Assembly: GCA_013821455.1 (NCBI GenBank)
Contig: JACDGS010000004.1
Span: forward strand, 1 to 64,000
DNA: 64,000 nucleotides
Source of the DNA: Chthoniobacterales bacterium
Lineage (GTDB): Bacteria; Verrucomicrobiota; Verrucomicrobiia; Chthoniobacterales; UBA10450
Reading direction: 5' to 3'
In this document: piece after piece, positions 41,848 through 50,337 of the stretch
Layout of the letters: each line of letters opens with the position of its first letter
Position numbering within the stretch: the first letter of the stretch is position 1
Notes under the pieces: model-generated
What the model was told of the DNA's origin: nothing
The model's input: the letters and a program-made list of their open reading frames with translations, nothing else
Databases searched by the model: none
Position numbers and translations under genes: made by a program

Positions 41848-42615
41848 CTACCGCCTGAGATCGGAGAAGGACGTGCCCGCGCGGATTTCATCAAACGTGT
41901 AGGAGCCGAAGTTGTAGCCCACTTTCAGCACGATCCGATCGAAACCGCTGGCCTGAAATTCGGGTGTCATCGGCAGCCGGGCTTGAGCGGTCTGATTGGC
42001 AGGTTCACCTAACTTTGATGGGTTGAGGAAGAGAGATTGATCGCCCGTGGTGAAGTCGAGCTTAACCACTACCCAAGCCGTCGAACCGTCGGCCGCAGTG
42101 CTCGTGAGACTCCGGGTGGTCGGCACAATGCCGTCGTCGATCCCGTAGAGATCGCCCGTGCCAAAGATGACCCCAAATTGCGGGGCGGTTGGGCCGACAC
42201 TGTCATTAAAAGTCAGGATCGCGTAACCGAAAGAGCCAACTTGATTCTGGGCGAGGAGAAATCCGATCCAGACGACATCCGTACCGACGGGTGTCAAACC
42301 CGCAGACGCAGTATCCCCAGTTCCTCCTCGATCACCGAGGTTGGCGGCATTTCCGGCAGAAGCGACTTTGCGGAAGCGGAGGCCCGGAGCGTGGACAAGC
42401 GGCGCGCCCCCAAGTGCGACCCAGGCCTCCTGCCCGGGCGGGCTGCCAGGAGGCGGGCCATTTCCGTCGAGCGGTCCCACCGGATAATCGAAACTCTCCG
42501 TGAAAAGAGAATCAGCCAGAGCCGTCGATCCGGCGAAAGCCAGACCCAGCGCGCCCATGACGACGGCAAGGAGAAGGTAGCGGAGAAAGTGCACGGGACG
42601 ATCCATTGTTTGCAT
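41848..42615 (-). CDS. Exported beta-sandwich protein of unknown function
   Basis: A 255-residue product with a signal peptide (LLLAVVMGALGLAFAGSTAL) followed by SLFTESFDYPVGPLDGNGPP. This opening, with E.FDYP.G.L.G, marks many verrucomicrobial and planctomycetal exported proteins with a concanavalin-like beta sandwich. Later parts include DVVWIGFLLAQNQVGSFGYA and DRIVLKVGYNFGSYTFDEIR. There is no visible PEP-CTERM sequence at the end. Function unknown. Confidence 0.72.
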   Translation of the reverse strand: MQTMDRPVHFLRYLLLAVVMGALGLAFAGSTALADSLFTESFDYPVGPLDGNGPPPGSPPGQEAWVALGGAPLVHAPGLRFRKVASAGNAANLGDRGGTGDTASAGLTPVGTDVVWIGFLLAQNQVGSFGYAILTFNDSVGPTAPQFGVIFGTGDLYGIDDGIVPTTRSLTSTAADGSTAWVVVKLDFTTGDQSLFLNPSKLGEPANQTAQARLPMTPEFQASGFDRIVLKVGYNFGSYTFDEIRAGTSFSDLRR

Positions 42616-42760
42616 AGGATTGGTCTAAACGAGTGCTACGGTGCGAGTCAAGTTTCAAAAAATGTCATTGCCGCGGGAAGTGTTCGTCATCGTTAGGCTA
42701 CGAAGTTAGGCTGCGGGGTGTCCTGGTTGCTTTTTCGCCTCCTTCCGCCAAGCTTTTCCG

Positions 42761-44179
42761 ATGGCTCTGGATTTGAAGGAAATGATCGCCGCGCGTCTCG
42801 GGGAGAACTACGAACTGCACGAGCGGCATCTTAATCGCACCCTCGTCGCGGCGCAGCGCGTGATTGGCTTCGACAAGGTCTATGCGCGCGCGGAAGGCGC
42901 TTATCTCTACGACATGGATAACGCCGCCTATCTCGATTTCCTAAGCGGCTACAGTGTCTTTAACATAGGACGCAATCATCCGGCCGTGCAGAAGGCCATC
43001 CGCGATGTGCTCGATCTCGATCTGCCGAACATGGTGCAGATGGATTGCTCGCTTTTGAGCGGACTCCTGGCAGAAGCCCTAACGAAAAGAACGCCGAAAC
43101 ATCTCGACGCCGTTTTCTTTTGTAACTCTGGCACGGAAGCGATGGAAGGTGCGCTAAAGTTCGCCCGCGCCGCCACGCAACGTCCCCGCGTTTTCTCGTT
43201 AGGCGGCGCTTTTCATGGGCTAAGTCTCGGGGCGCTCTCACTTATGGGTTGCGAGAGTTTCACGGAGGGCTTTGGACCACTTATGCAAGGGTTCGATGGC
43301 CGTATTGCCTTAGAGGATATAACTACTCTCGAACGCGAGTTAGCGAAGAAGGATGTCGCAGCCTTCGTCATCGAGCCAGTGCAAGGGAAAGGCGTGAACT
43401 ATCCGCGTGGAGATTTCTTCGTTAAAGCACAGGAGCTATGTCGAAAATACGGAACACTTCTTATTTCCGACGAGATTCAGACTGGTCTTGGACGCACAGG
43501 TAAAATGTTCGGCTTTGAACATTGGAACTTGGAACCTGATATCATCACTCTCGCTAAGACTCTAAGTGGTGGCTATGTCCCATGTGGCGCGATCGTAACG
43601 CGGCGGGAGATATATCAGAAGACCTTCAGTCGGATGGATCGCTGCGTCGTGCACTCCACGACTTTTGGCCGCAATAACCTGGCCATGGCCTGCGGACTCG
43701 CGGCTCTTACAGTCCTGGACGACGAGAAACTTCTCGATAACTCCGCCCGCATGGGAGAGTTACTCGTGCAGCGTCTCGATGCCCTTAAAGGCAGGCACTC
43801 ATTCATCAAGGAAGTGCGCGGCAAAGGACTCATGATCGCCATCGAGTTCCATGAACCTAACGAGTTTAAGTTAAAGATGGCCTGGAAGCTTTTGCACAAG
43901 GTGGACAAGGTCCTCTTCGCGCAGATGGTCGTGACTCAGATGCTAGCCCAGCATCGCATCCTGACTCAGGTGGCGGGTCATGCCATGGATGTGGTCAAGA
44001 TTCTTCCGCCGCTTATCATCGGCGAACGCGAGGTCGATCTCTTCGTCAATGCGATCGACTCCACACTAACGGAATGCCGCAAGTTCCCCGGACCGATGTG
44101 GGAGATCGGGAATAACTTCGTCCGCCATGCCCTGCGCTCGAAGCGTTCCTCCGGTGTCTCCGCGCCCGCAAACGCCTGA
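42761..44179 (+). CDS. Class III aminotransferase (ornithine/acetylornithine-type)
   Basis: A 472-residue PLP enzyme of fold type I. It has FCNSGTEAMEGALKFARAAT, the PLP-binding GAFHGLSLGALSL, the Asp/Gln block LLISDEIQTGLGRTGKMFGFE and the PLP-lysine in ITLAKTLSGGYVPCGAIVT. It resembles acetylornithine, putrescine or long-chain omega-aminotransferases, with an N-terminal extension of about 35 residues and a longer C-terminus. The amino donor is not determined. The gene has TCGTTAGG at 43197 and CCTAACGA at 43079 and 43857. Confidence 0.88.
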   Translation: MALDLKEMIAARLGENYELHERHLNRTLVAAQRVIGFDKVYARAEGAYLYDMDNAAYLDFLSGYSVFNIGRNHPAVQKAIRDVLDLDLPNMVQMDCSLLSGLLAEALTKRTPKHLDAVFFCNSGTEAMEGALKFARAATQRPRVFSLGGAFHGLSLGALSLMGCESFTEGFGPLMQGFDGRIALEDITTLERELAKKDVAAFVIEPVQGKGVNYPRGDFFVKAQELCRKYGTLLISDEIQTGLGRTGKMFGFEHWNLEPDIITLAKTLSGGYVPCGAIVTRREIYQKTFSRMDRCVVHSTTFGRNNLAMACGLAALTVLDDEKLLDNSARMGELLVQRLDALKGRHSFIKEVRGKGLMIAIEFHEPNEFKLKMAWKLLHKVDKVLFAQMVVTQMLAQHRILTQVAGHAMDVVKILPPLIIGEREVDLFVNAIDSTLTECRKFPGPMWEIGNNFVRHALRSKRSSGVSAPANA

Positions 44180-44183
44180 GCGG

Positions 44184-44258
44184 TGGTGCGCGATGCAGGG
44201 TTTGAACCTGCGACTTCTTGCGTGTGAAGCAAGCGCTCTACCACTGAGCTAATCGCGC
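44184..44258 (-). tRNA. trnV: tRNA-Val(CAC)
   Basis: Minus-strand acceptor GCGCGAT/ATCGCGC with A73 and encoded CCA, D arm GCTCAGTGGTAGAGC, anticodon stem CTTGC/GCAAG around TTCACAC (anticodon CAC) and T arm GCAGGTTCAAACCCTGC. It lies just after the aminotransferase gene. Confidence 0.96.
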
Positions 44259-44380
44259 AAAAGACCGCCGAGGGCTGAGACCTTACCGAAGAATTTTTGT
44301 TTTGCGAGGGCCAGCTAAAATCGCTTTTTTTTTGCCGCCTTGGCCGAGCCCGAAGCGCGACCTCCCGGTGTCTCCGTTAC

Positions 44381-44420
44381 ACTTAGACTCGTTAGGCTAC
44401 AAGACTTAGACTCGTTAGGC
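44381..44420 (+). repeat. Tandem pair of extended motifs
   Basis: ACTTAGACTCGTTAGGC occurs twice, at 44381-44397 and 44404-44420, 23 bases apart. The second copy provides the GCCTAACGA stop region of the membrane-protein gene ending at 44415. Confidence 0.85.
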
Positions 44421-46091
44421 ACGCTCTCCCGTGATGGCAAGTTCCGGCATAGCCGTTGGGCGCGGGACGCGTTTGCGGCGCCGCGAGGGAAAGCGCAGCC
44501 TGCTTTGCGAGACTGTTTCCCAGAAGTAAACAGCCACGGCGGCGAGCAATAACCAGGAAGCAAGCGGACGCGCGCGCTCCAGCAAGTGGATGGCTTGAAG
44601 CGTGGAGGGAAGTTTCTTATCGAGCAAGAGCACATCGGCGATCATGGCCGCACTGAGGGCAGAGAGAAGGAAATGCAGCAGGCTGAGGGGCAGACTTACG
44701 CCGAGCGCGAGCACGCTGAGGACGGCGCCCCACATTAAGTAGCGTTCATGCATTTGCCCGAGCACCGCGAACATGAGCAGCCACGGCGTGGCCAGCGCGA
44801 TGAGGAGACGCGGATCGCGCCGGCGAACGTGCCGGGCCGCGCCGCGCGCGCAAAAAACGAGAGCGGCGAGATAGAGCAAACGCAACGTCCATTGCCAGGT
44901 GAGGGCGAGATGCAGACTGCCAATTTGTGCCGACCAATACGGAGTCTTGAGCGACCAGCCGAGATGCGCCATGAGCGACGGCAGATTGTAGCAGGAGCTG
45001 ATGAAGAGATACGGATAATGTTCGCTGCCGTAAACAAACCCTACTTGGAGCCAGGCAAAGCTGCCGCCGTCCCATCGACCGATGAAAAAAGAGGCGACTG
45101 CGGCGATGCCGGCAATCCAAATCCAGCGATTGCGGCTCTTCCGGAGAAGAACAGTCGCGAGCAACAAGACGGCCAATTCCGCAGCCCAAGCCGACGGATT
45201 CCGCAACAGCCACGGGGAAACAATTGCGGCGACGGTCGCACCAAATCCGGCGAGGAAATGGCCAGCACAAGTCCAGCGCTTTTGCCAAAGCGGCCAAAAG
45301 AAAAAGAAGGGCGCGACGAAAAGGAGTTGTCCTTTAAACATCGCGCCCAGCGCCAGCAGAGCGCCGCACCAAAACCATCGTCTCGTTAGGGCAGCGAGCG
45401 CGGCGAACAGATAAAAGGGCAGGATCCAGGAATCCCACTGCGGCCAGCCGTGGGCGTCGAGAATCATGGAAGGTTCCAACCAAGCCACAGCCGCTGCGAG
45501 CAAAGCGCAAAGCGTCGCCCGGCGCGCCGGCGGCAGGCGGTGCAGAATTCCGGAAACGGTCCTCCCGCCCGCGCGACGCAAACCTAGCCTAACGATGAAA
45601 AAAACGCCTGCCGCCGTGATGAATTCGCAGACCAGATTCACCGTTAGGAGGGGCTCGACGTATTCCGGCGTTCCATCTTCGACTCCGGGAAACTTCCGTC
45701 GCACTTCGCGTGTCCAGATCGACATCGCGAGGAGACGCAACGGAGGGTAGTCCAAATCGTATTGTTGATCGTAGGCCTCGCGTTGCACGCGGTCGTAGAG
45801 CGCGAGGTAGCCCCGAAAGAAGGCGCGCCAGGAATCCGGTGACTCGTTAGGCAAAAGGTCCTGCCCTTCCTCGATGGTCCGGCTGCCCCAGTAGAAACCG
45901 TTCACGATATCGTGCTGGAAACGCAGGTGACGAGTCCGCTCCCAAGTGTAGCGACGCAACTTCACTCCGCCCAAAACGAGCGTGACCGCGAGAGTCGCCA
46001 GCAACACCAAACGAATGGCCGCGCCAAAAGAGAGTGAACGACCGACGCGCCAGGTTTCCATGCGAGGCACGAGCGTAACGCGCCGCCACAC
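44415..46091 (-). CDS. Multi-pass membrane protein, possible GT-C glycosyltransferase
   Basis: A 558-residue inner-membrane protein with about eleven hydrophobic segments. After the first helix come an ordered loop with DYPPLRLLAMSIWTREV and segments such as GWPQWDSWILPFYLFAAL and ALGAMFKGQLLFVAPFFFF. The P-P/R-rich loops and layout resemble GT-C-type mannosyl or arabinosyl transferases, or EpsG-like polymer enzymes, of the PVC group. I recognise no exact family. The start codon is uncertain; a Met ten residues later (MET at about residue 11) is also possible. Tail is basic. Confidence 0.6.
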   Translation of the reverse strand: MWRRVTLVPRMETWRVGRSLSFGAAIRLVLLATLAVTLVLGGVKLRRYTWERTRHLRFQHDIVNGFYWGSRTIEEGQDLLPNESPDSWRAFFRGYLALYDRVQREAYDQQYDLDYPPLRLLAMSIWTREVRRKFPGVEDGTPEYVEPLLTVNLVCEFITAAGVFFIVRLGLRRAGGRTVSGILHRLPPARRATLCALLAAAVAWLEPSMILDAHGWPQWDSWILPFYLFAALAALTRRWFWCGALLALGAMFKGQLLFVAPFFFFWPLWQKRWTCAGHFLAGFGATVAAIVSPWLLRNPSAWAAELAVLLLATVLLRKSRNRWIWIAGIAAVASFFIGRWDGGSFAWLQVGFVYGSEHYPYLFISSCYNLPSLMAHLGWSLKTPYWSAQIGSLHLALTWQWTLRLLYLAALVFCARGAARHVRRRDPRLLIALATPWLLMFAVLGQMHERYLMWGAVLSVLALGVSLPLSLLHFLLSALSAAMIADVLLLDKKLPSTLQAIHLLERARPLASWLLLAAVAVYFWETVSQSRLRFPSRRRKRVPRPTAMPELAITGERA

Positions 46092-46136
46092 GCGAGCAAA
46101 TCGCGCGCACGTAATCGCCCGGTGAACCGCGAATTT

Positions 46137-46168
46137 GCCTAACGATGCCTAACGAGGCGCCCGCCTAA
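46137..46168 (-). repeat. Cluster of GCCTAAC motifs
   Basis: GCCTAACGA at 46137-46145 and again at 46147-46155, then CGCCTAACC at 46161-46169, spaced 10-15 bases. It lies between the membrane-protein gene and the response-regulator gene, upstream of one and downstream of the other. Confidence 0.75.
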
Positions 46169-46785
46169 CCGGTCGCCGGTTGGGGAAAAATTTCGTCGAA
46201 CATCAGGAGAAAACGCCGAATCTCGAACGGCTTCGTGATGTAATCGCGCGCCCCGGCTGCGAGCATGCGCTCGATCTGGCTTGGGGTCGCGTCGGCGCTG
46301 ATGACGATGACCGGCGTCTCCGCCGTCGCGGGTTCCGCGCGCAAGTGCCCGAGCACTTCGCTGCCGTGCATATCGGGCAGATCGAGGTCGAGCAGGACCA
46401 GCTCCGGGCTCTTGGCTTTGGCCATCTCGACGCCTTTTTTTCCACTGTCCGCCCAGACCAAATCGGTTCCCGGCCGATCGCTCAGAATACTTTCGATGAG
46501 CTGAAAATTCGCCGCGCTATCCTCGACACAAAGAACGCGTCGATCGCCCGAGGAAACTGGCGCGGTGGCCGGTTGGAAATCGATCACGCGCGATGGTGCA
46601 GTGGCGGCCACCGGAGTTTGCGGCGGCGCTTTCGGCACGACTGGCGCGGCAGTCTTGTCCGCTCCCGCGCGCGCGGCCTGCGCCTCCTGCATCGACTTGT
46701 ACAATTGCTCGCGGAGCATTTTGATTTCGAGTTGCGCGAGACGGAGCGCTTGCTGCGCCGACTCGTCGTTATCCGGTGTTTTCAT
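46165..46785 (-). CDS. Response regulator with N-terminal coiled coil
   Basis: A 206-residue protein. Residues about 5-50 are a helical coiled coil (LAQLEIKMLREQLYKSMQEA), a Pro/Ala-rich linker follows to about 80, and a receiver domain spans about 82-203: VLCVEDSAANFQLI, the phosphoacceptor in LVLLDLDLPDMHG and the Lys in YITKPFE. There is no output domain. It lies six bases downstream of the PilT-type ATPase in the same direction, so a role in control of pilus motility is plausible. Confidence 0.85.
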   Translation of the reverse strand: MKTPDNDESAQQALRLAQLEIKMLREQLYKSMQEAQAARAGADKTAAPVVPKAPPQTPVAATAPSRVIDFQPATAPVSSGDRRVLCVEDSAANFQLIESILSDRPGTDLVWADSGKKGVEMAKAKSPELVLLDLDLPDMHGSEVLGHLRAEPATAETPVIVISADATPSQIERMLAAGARDYITKPFEIRRFLLMFDEIFPQPATG

Positions 46786-46791
46786 AGTTTT

Positions 46792-47955
46792 CTAGAAGGA
46801 CGCGATCTTCAGGCCGGACGGTTCTTCGTCCGCGGGAGAGCGGAGTTTCTTCGCCATTTCGAGGTCGCGTCGCATTTTGTTTTTGTGGGTTGAGAAAAGA
46901 AGAGCGGTCTCTTCCGAGATCAGATCCTCTTCGAAAGCGTTCATCAAAGATTGGTCGAAGCTGTGCCAGCCCAAGGTCGAGCCGGCTTCAATGATTTCCT
47001 GGAAGGTCCGATTCTCGCCCTCGCCGTAGAGCAGGGTCTCGCGCGTGCGCAGGCTGCTTCCCATGATTTCGGTGACGAGCAGACGGCCGCCCGCGATTTT
47101 GCTCACGAGCCGCTGGCTCACGATGTAGCGCAGCGTATCGGCCAGCCGTTCGCGGATCTGTTTTTCTTCGTCGCTGGTGAAGAAGCCGAGAATGCGGTTG
47201 ATGCTCTGGCCGGCATTGATCGTGTGCAGTGTACTAAAGACGAGGTGGCCGGTTTCGGAAGCGGTCAACGCGATCTCCATCGTCTCGCGGTCGCGAATTT
47301 CGCCGATCAAAATCACTTTCGGCGCCTGGCGGAGAGCGGCCCGCAGGCCGCTGGCAAAATCGGAAAAATCCTTCCCCAGCTCGCGCTGGCTGAAAGCCGA
47401 ACGCAGATGCGGATGTGCAAACTCGATCGGGTCCTCCAGCGTCACGATGTGCACATCCTGGGTGTGATTGATCTCATTCAGCAACGCCGCCAGCGTCGTA
47501 GTCTTGCCGCTCCCGGTGCTGCCGGTGACAAAAACGATCCCAAATTTTTCACGCGTAATTTCGCGGAAAATCGGCGGCAAGCCTAACGACTCCAACGTCG
47601 GTATCTCCGCTTGCAGCCTGCGCATGACGATGCCGACCTGGCCTTTCTGCCGGTAAATGTTCACCCGGAAGCGCGCCACGTTTTCGAGGGCGTAGCTCGT
47701 GTCGCAGGAGCCGGTGGCGGCGAGATCACTTTGCAAACGCTCGCCTCCGTTCATCAGGAGCGCGGCGATCGCGTCGGTGTGCCCGGGCAGGAGCGTGGCG
47801 CTCGCGGCATCCAGCGGGAGTTCGTAGAGCTTGCCGTAGCGCTCGATCAACGGCGGTTTGCCGACGAGAAAAAGGCAGTCGGAAACGCCTTCGCCGCTTT
47901 GCAGCATGGCGTTGAGGAGGAGTTGGAATTGGCTGGTCGTCATCGGGCCCGCCAC
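46792..47955 (-). CDS. pilT: PilT-type type IV pilus retraction ATPase
   Basis: A 387-residue secretion-type ATPase of the PilT/PilU branch. Walker A is TGSTGSGKTTTLAALLNEI; an Asp box reads VTLEDPIEFAH; Walker B VILIGEIRDRETM; and the His box ETGHLVFSTLHTINAGQSI. The first 100 residues form the N-terminal PAS-like domain. It drives pilus retraction, which powers twitching and DNA uptake in competent bacteria. An alternative is the PilU paralogue. The gene is followed by the response regulator. Confidence 0.93.
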   Translation of the reverse strand: MAGPMTTSQFQLLLNAMLQSGEGVSDCLFLVGKPPLIERYGKLYELPLDAASATLLPGHTDAIAALLMNGGERLQSDLAATGSCDTSYALENVARFRVNIYRQKGQVGIVMRRLQAEIPTLESLGLPPIFREITREKFGIVFVTGSTGSGKTTTLAALLNEINHTQDVHIVTLEDPIEFAHPHLRSAFSQRELGKDFSDFASGLRAALRQAPKVILIGEIRDRETMEIALTASETGHLVFSTLHTINAGQSINRILGFFTSDEEKQIRERLADTLRYIVSQRLVSKIAGGRLLVTEIMGSSLRTRETLLYGEGENRTFQEIIEAGSTLGWHSFDQSLMNAFEEDLISEETALLFSTHKNKMRRDLEMAKKLRSPADEEPSGLKIASF

Positions 47956-48047
47956 GACGGCAGGCAGCTCTTTTGGTGCAAGAAGTGTTCCACAGCGGAC
48001 GAAATTGCGGGCGCTTGCGAATTGCGAGGCGGCCTCTATTTAAAGGC

Positions 48048-48494
48048 ATGTCCGAACACAAAATGACGCTCACCTGGAAGCGCGCCACGCCCGACTTCGA
48101 ATATAAAACTTACAACCGCGATCATCAGTGGAGCTTCGATGGCGGCCATGAAATGACTGCGACCGCAGCGCCCGCTTATCTCGGCTCGCCGGAGAATGTT
48201 GATCCCGAAGAGGCTTTCGTGGCGGCGCTCTCGAGCTGCCACATGCTCACGTTTCTGGCGGTGGCGTGTAAGAAGAAATTCCAGCTCGAGGAATATCGCG
48301 ACGAAGCGGTCGGCCACATGGAAAAGAACGCCGAAGGCAAGCTCGCCATCACCAAAGTCGAGCTGCATCCAAAGCTAAAGTTTTCCGGGGAGAAACAGCC
48401 CACGGAACAAGAGCTGGATGAGATGCACCACTTCGCGCATGAAAATTGTTTCATCGCCAACTCGGTGAAGACCGAGGTCACAGTCGCGAAGTAA
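48048..48494 (+). CDS. OsmC-family peroxiredoxin-like protein
   Basis: A 148-residue OsmC/Ohr-fold protein starting at MSEHKMTLTW. It has the first Cys in ALSSCHMLTFLAVACKK and a second in HENCFIANSVKTEV, the usual pair for hydroperoxide reduction. The arrangement and GGHEMTATAAPAYLGSPENVDPEE fit the OsmC/YhfA-like branch. It likely detoxifies organic peroxides. It diverges from pilT, with about 90 bases between the starts. Confidence 0.9.
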   Translation: MSEHKMTLTWKRATPDFEYKTYNRDHQWSFDGGHEMTATAAPAYLGSPENVDPEEAFVAALSSCHMLTFLAVACKKKFQLEEYRDEAVGHMEKNAEGKLAITKVELHPKLKFSGEKQPTEQELDEMHHFAHENCFIANSVKTEVTVAK

Positions 48495-48509
48495 GGCGGA
48501 AGATTTCTG

Positions 48510-48597
48510 GTCCACAGATTTCGCAGATTTTCACAGATTTTTCGAAGGCCAGCGGCCGAGTTTTTTAAATCTGTGTAAATCGGTGAAATCTGTGGAC
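48510..48597. repeat. AAATCTGTG-type palindromic intergenic repeat
   Basis: GTCCACAGATTT at 48510-48521 and AAATCTGTGGAC at 48586-48597 are exact inverse complements; inner CACAGATTT and AAATCTGTG pair as well. It is a third repeat family, lying between the OsmC gene and glyS. Confidence 0.75.
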
Positions 48598-48605
48598 GAT
48601 TTCTT

Positions 48606-49961
48606 ATGAGCTCGGAATCCCAGCGGATGGAAAAAATCGTCAGCCTCTGCAAGCGGCGCGGTTTTATTTTCCAGGCGGACGAAATCTACGGCGGCCTCAA
48701 CGGCGTCTGGGATTACGGCCCGTTAGGCGTGGAGCTGAAACGCAACCTGAAAGACTATTGGTGGCGCGTGATGGTGCGCGAACGCGACGACGTCGTCGGC
48801 CTCGACGGCGCAATCCTCACCCACCGCGCCGCGCTCAAAGCCAGTGGGCACGAGGACACGTTCAGCGATCCGATGGTCGACTGCCGGACGTGCAAAGTAC
48901 GTCTGCGCGCCGATCAACTCCCGGAAAAAAATGGAGTTCCGCAGTGTCCTAACTGCGGCGGCAAAGATCTAACTGAAGCCCGTCCGTTCAACCTCATGTT
49001 CTCGACCCAAATGGGCGCGTCGGCCGATCCGGACTCGATCGCTTATCTTCGTCCCGAGACTGCGCAGTCGATTTTCGTGCAATTTAAAAACGTGCTCGAT
49101 ACTTCGCGCAAAAAATTGCCCTTCGGCATCGCACAAATCGGGAAGGCTTTTCGGAACGAAATCAATCCGCGCAATTACATTTTTCGCTCGCGCGAGTTCG
49201 AGCAGATGGAGCTCGAATATTTCTGCCGCCCCGAACAGGGCGCCGAGCTGCTCGAATATTGGAAAAACGAGCGACTGAGGTTTTACGAAAATATTGGTTT
49301 GCCTAACGAGAAGCTGCACGTTCTCACTGTGCCTGAGGCCGATCGGGCCTTTTATTCAAAAGGCACTTACGACATCGAATATGATTTTCCCTTCGGCCGG
49401 CAGGAACTCGAGGGCGTCGCCTACCGCACCGACTACGACCTCACGCAGCATCAAAAAGCCAGCGGCAAACCGCTGGATTATTTCGACGAGGAAACGAAAC
49501 AGCGTTTCATCCCGCACGTGATCGAGCCGAGTGCCGGTGTCGATCGCACCGTGCTCGCGCTTTTGTGCGAAGCCTTCGCCGAGGAGACGGTCACCGACGA
49601 AAAGGGAAAGAGCGAAACCCGCACGGTGCTGCGCTTTCATCCCCGAATCGCGCCCATCAAGGTGGGCGTTTTCCCGCTGCTGAAAAATCAGCCCGCTCTG
49701 GTCGAAAAGGCGCGCCAAGTCCAGGCGCTCCTGCGTCCGCTGATGAATGTTTTTTATGACGAAACGGGCGCGATCGGACGGCGCTACCGGCGGCAGGATG
49801 AAGCGGGCACGCCGTTTTGCCTAACGATCGATTTCGAGTCGTTAGGCGAGCGCGATGCCGCGCTGCGCGACACCGTCACGTTGCGTCATCGCGACAGCAT
49901 GGAGCAGGAGCGCGTCGCCATCGCCGAGCTGCCCGCGCGTCTCCTCCTCGCGATTGCGTAG
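48606..49961 (+). CDS. glyS: Glycyl-tRNA synthetase (dimeric type)
   Basis: A 451-residue class II synthetase of the single-subunit kind. It begins with IVSLCKRRGFIFQADEIYGG and WDYGPLGVELKRN (motif 1). The zinc site is in VDCRTCKVR and PQCPNCGGKD. Motif 2 is AQIGKAFRNEINPRNYIFRSRE, EYFCRP follows, and motif 3 is EPSAGVDRTVLALL. The anticodon-binding domain begins at about RIAPIKVGVFPLL. The last 130 bases hold an inverted pair of octamers (49819-49847) translated as CLTIDFESLGERD. Its TAG overlaps the GTG of the YjbR-type gene by one base. Confidence 0.95.
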   Translation: MSSESQRMEKIVSLCKRRGFIFQADEIYGGLNGVWDYGPLGVELKRNLKDYWWRVMVRERDDVVGLDGAILTHRAALKASGHEDTFSDPMVDCRTCKVRLRADQLPEKNGVPQCPNCGGKDLTEARPFNLMFSTQMGASADPDSIAYLRPETAQSIFVQFKNVLDTSRKKLPFGIAQIGKAFRNEINPRNYIFRSREFEQMELEYFCRPEQGAELLEYWKNERLRFYENIGLPNEKLHVLTVPEADRAFYSKGTYDIEYDFPFGRQELEGVAYRTDYDLTQHQKASGKPLDYFDEETKQRFIPHVIEPSAGVDRTVLALLCEAFAEETVTDEKGKSETRTVLRFHPRIAPIKVGVFPLLKNQPALVEKARQVQALLRPLMNVFYDETGAIGRRYRRQDEAGTPFCLTIDFESLGERDAALRDTVTLRHRDSMEQERVAIAELPARLLLAIA

Positions 49962-50317
49962 TGAACTTGGAAGATTTTCGCGCGCGTTGCCTAACGAAGG
50001 CGGCGGTCACAGAAGGCACGCCTTTTGGCCCGGACACAATCGTCTTCAAGGTCGCGGGGAAAATGTTCGCGCTTGCCTCGCTCGAGGCGGTACCGCCGCG
50101 GGTAAATTTGAAATGTGATCCCGAGCGCGCGCTGGATTTACGCGATCGCTATGATGAGGTCACGCCCGGTTATCACATGAACAAAAAGCATTGGAACACG
50201 GTCGAGTTGTGCGGCCGTATTCCCGTCGCGGAGTTACGCGCGATGATCGATCACTCGTACGAACTGGTGGTCGCATCGTTGCCGAAAAAGCAACGCGCGG
50301 AAATCACCGCCTTGTAA
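49961..50317 (+). CDS. YjbR/MmcQ-family protein (DUF419)
   Basis: A 118-residue protein with the MmcQ/YjbR fold: FRARCLTKAAVTEGTPFGPD at the start, VAGKMFALASLE in the middle, the pocket block VNLKCDPERALDLRDRYDEV and GYHMNKKHWNTVEL. This DUF419 family is a DNA-binding-like or small-molecule-sensing fold of unclear role. GTG start at 49961, overlapping the glyS stop, so the pair is translationally coupled. A CCTAACGA at 49990 encodes LTK. Confidence 0.85.
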   Translation: MNLEDFRARCLTKAAVTEGTPFGPDTIVFKVAGKMFALASLEAVPPRVNLKCDPERALDLRDRYDEVTPGYHMNKKHWNTVELCGRIPVAELRAMIDHSYELVVASLPKKQRAEITAL

Positions 50318-50337
50318 AATGCGGCGTCACTCGCGTT

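Noticed and set aside
42037-42696. 219-codon plus-strand frame opposite the exported beta-sandwich protein
   Set aside because: The minus-strand frame has a clear signal peptide and family-like opening; the plus frame has none.
46180-46893. 237-codon plus-strand frame opposite the response regulator
   Set aside because: Arg/His-rich shadow of the receiver domain, without similarity.
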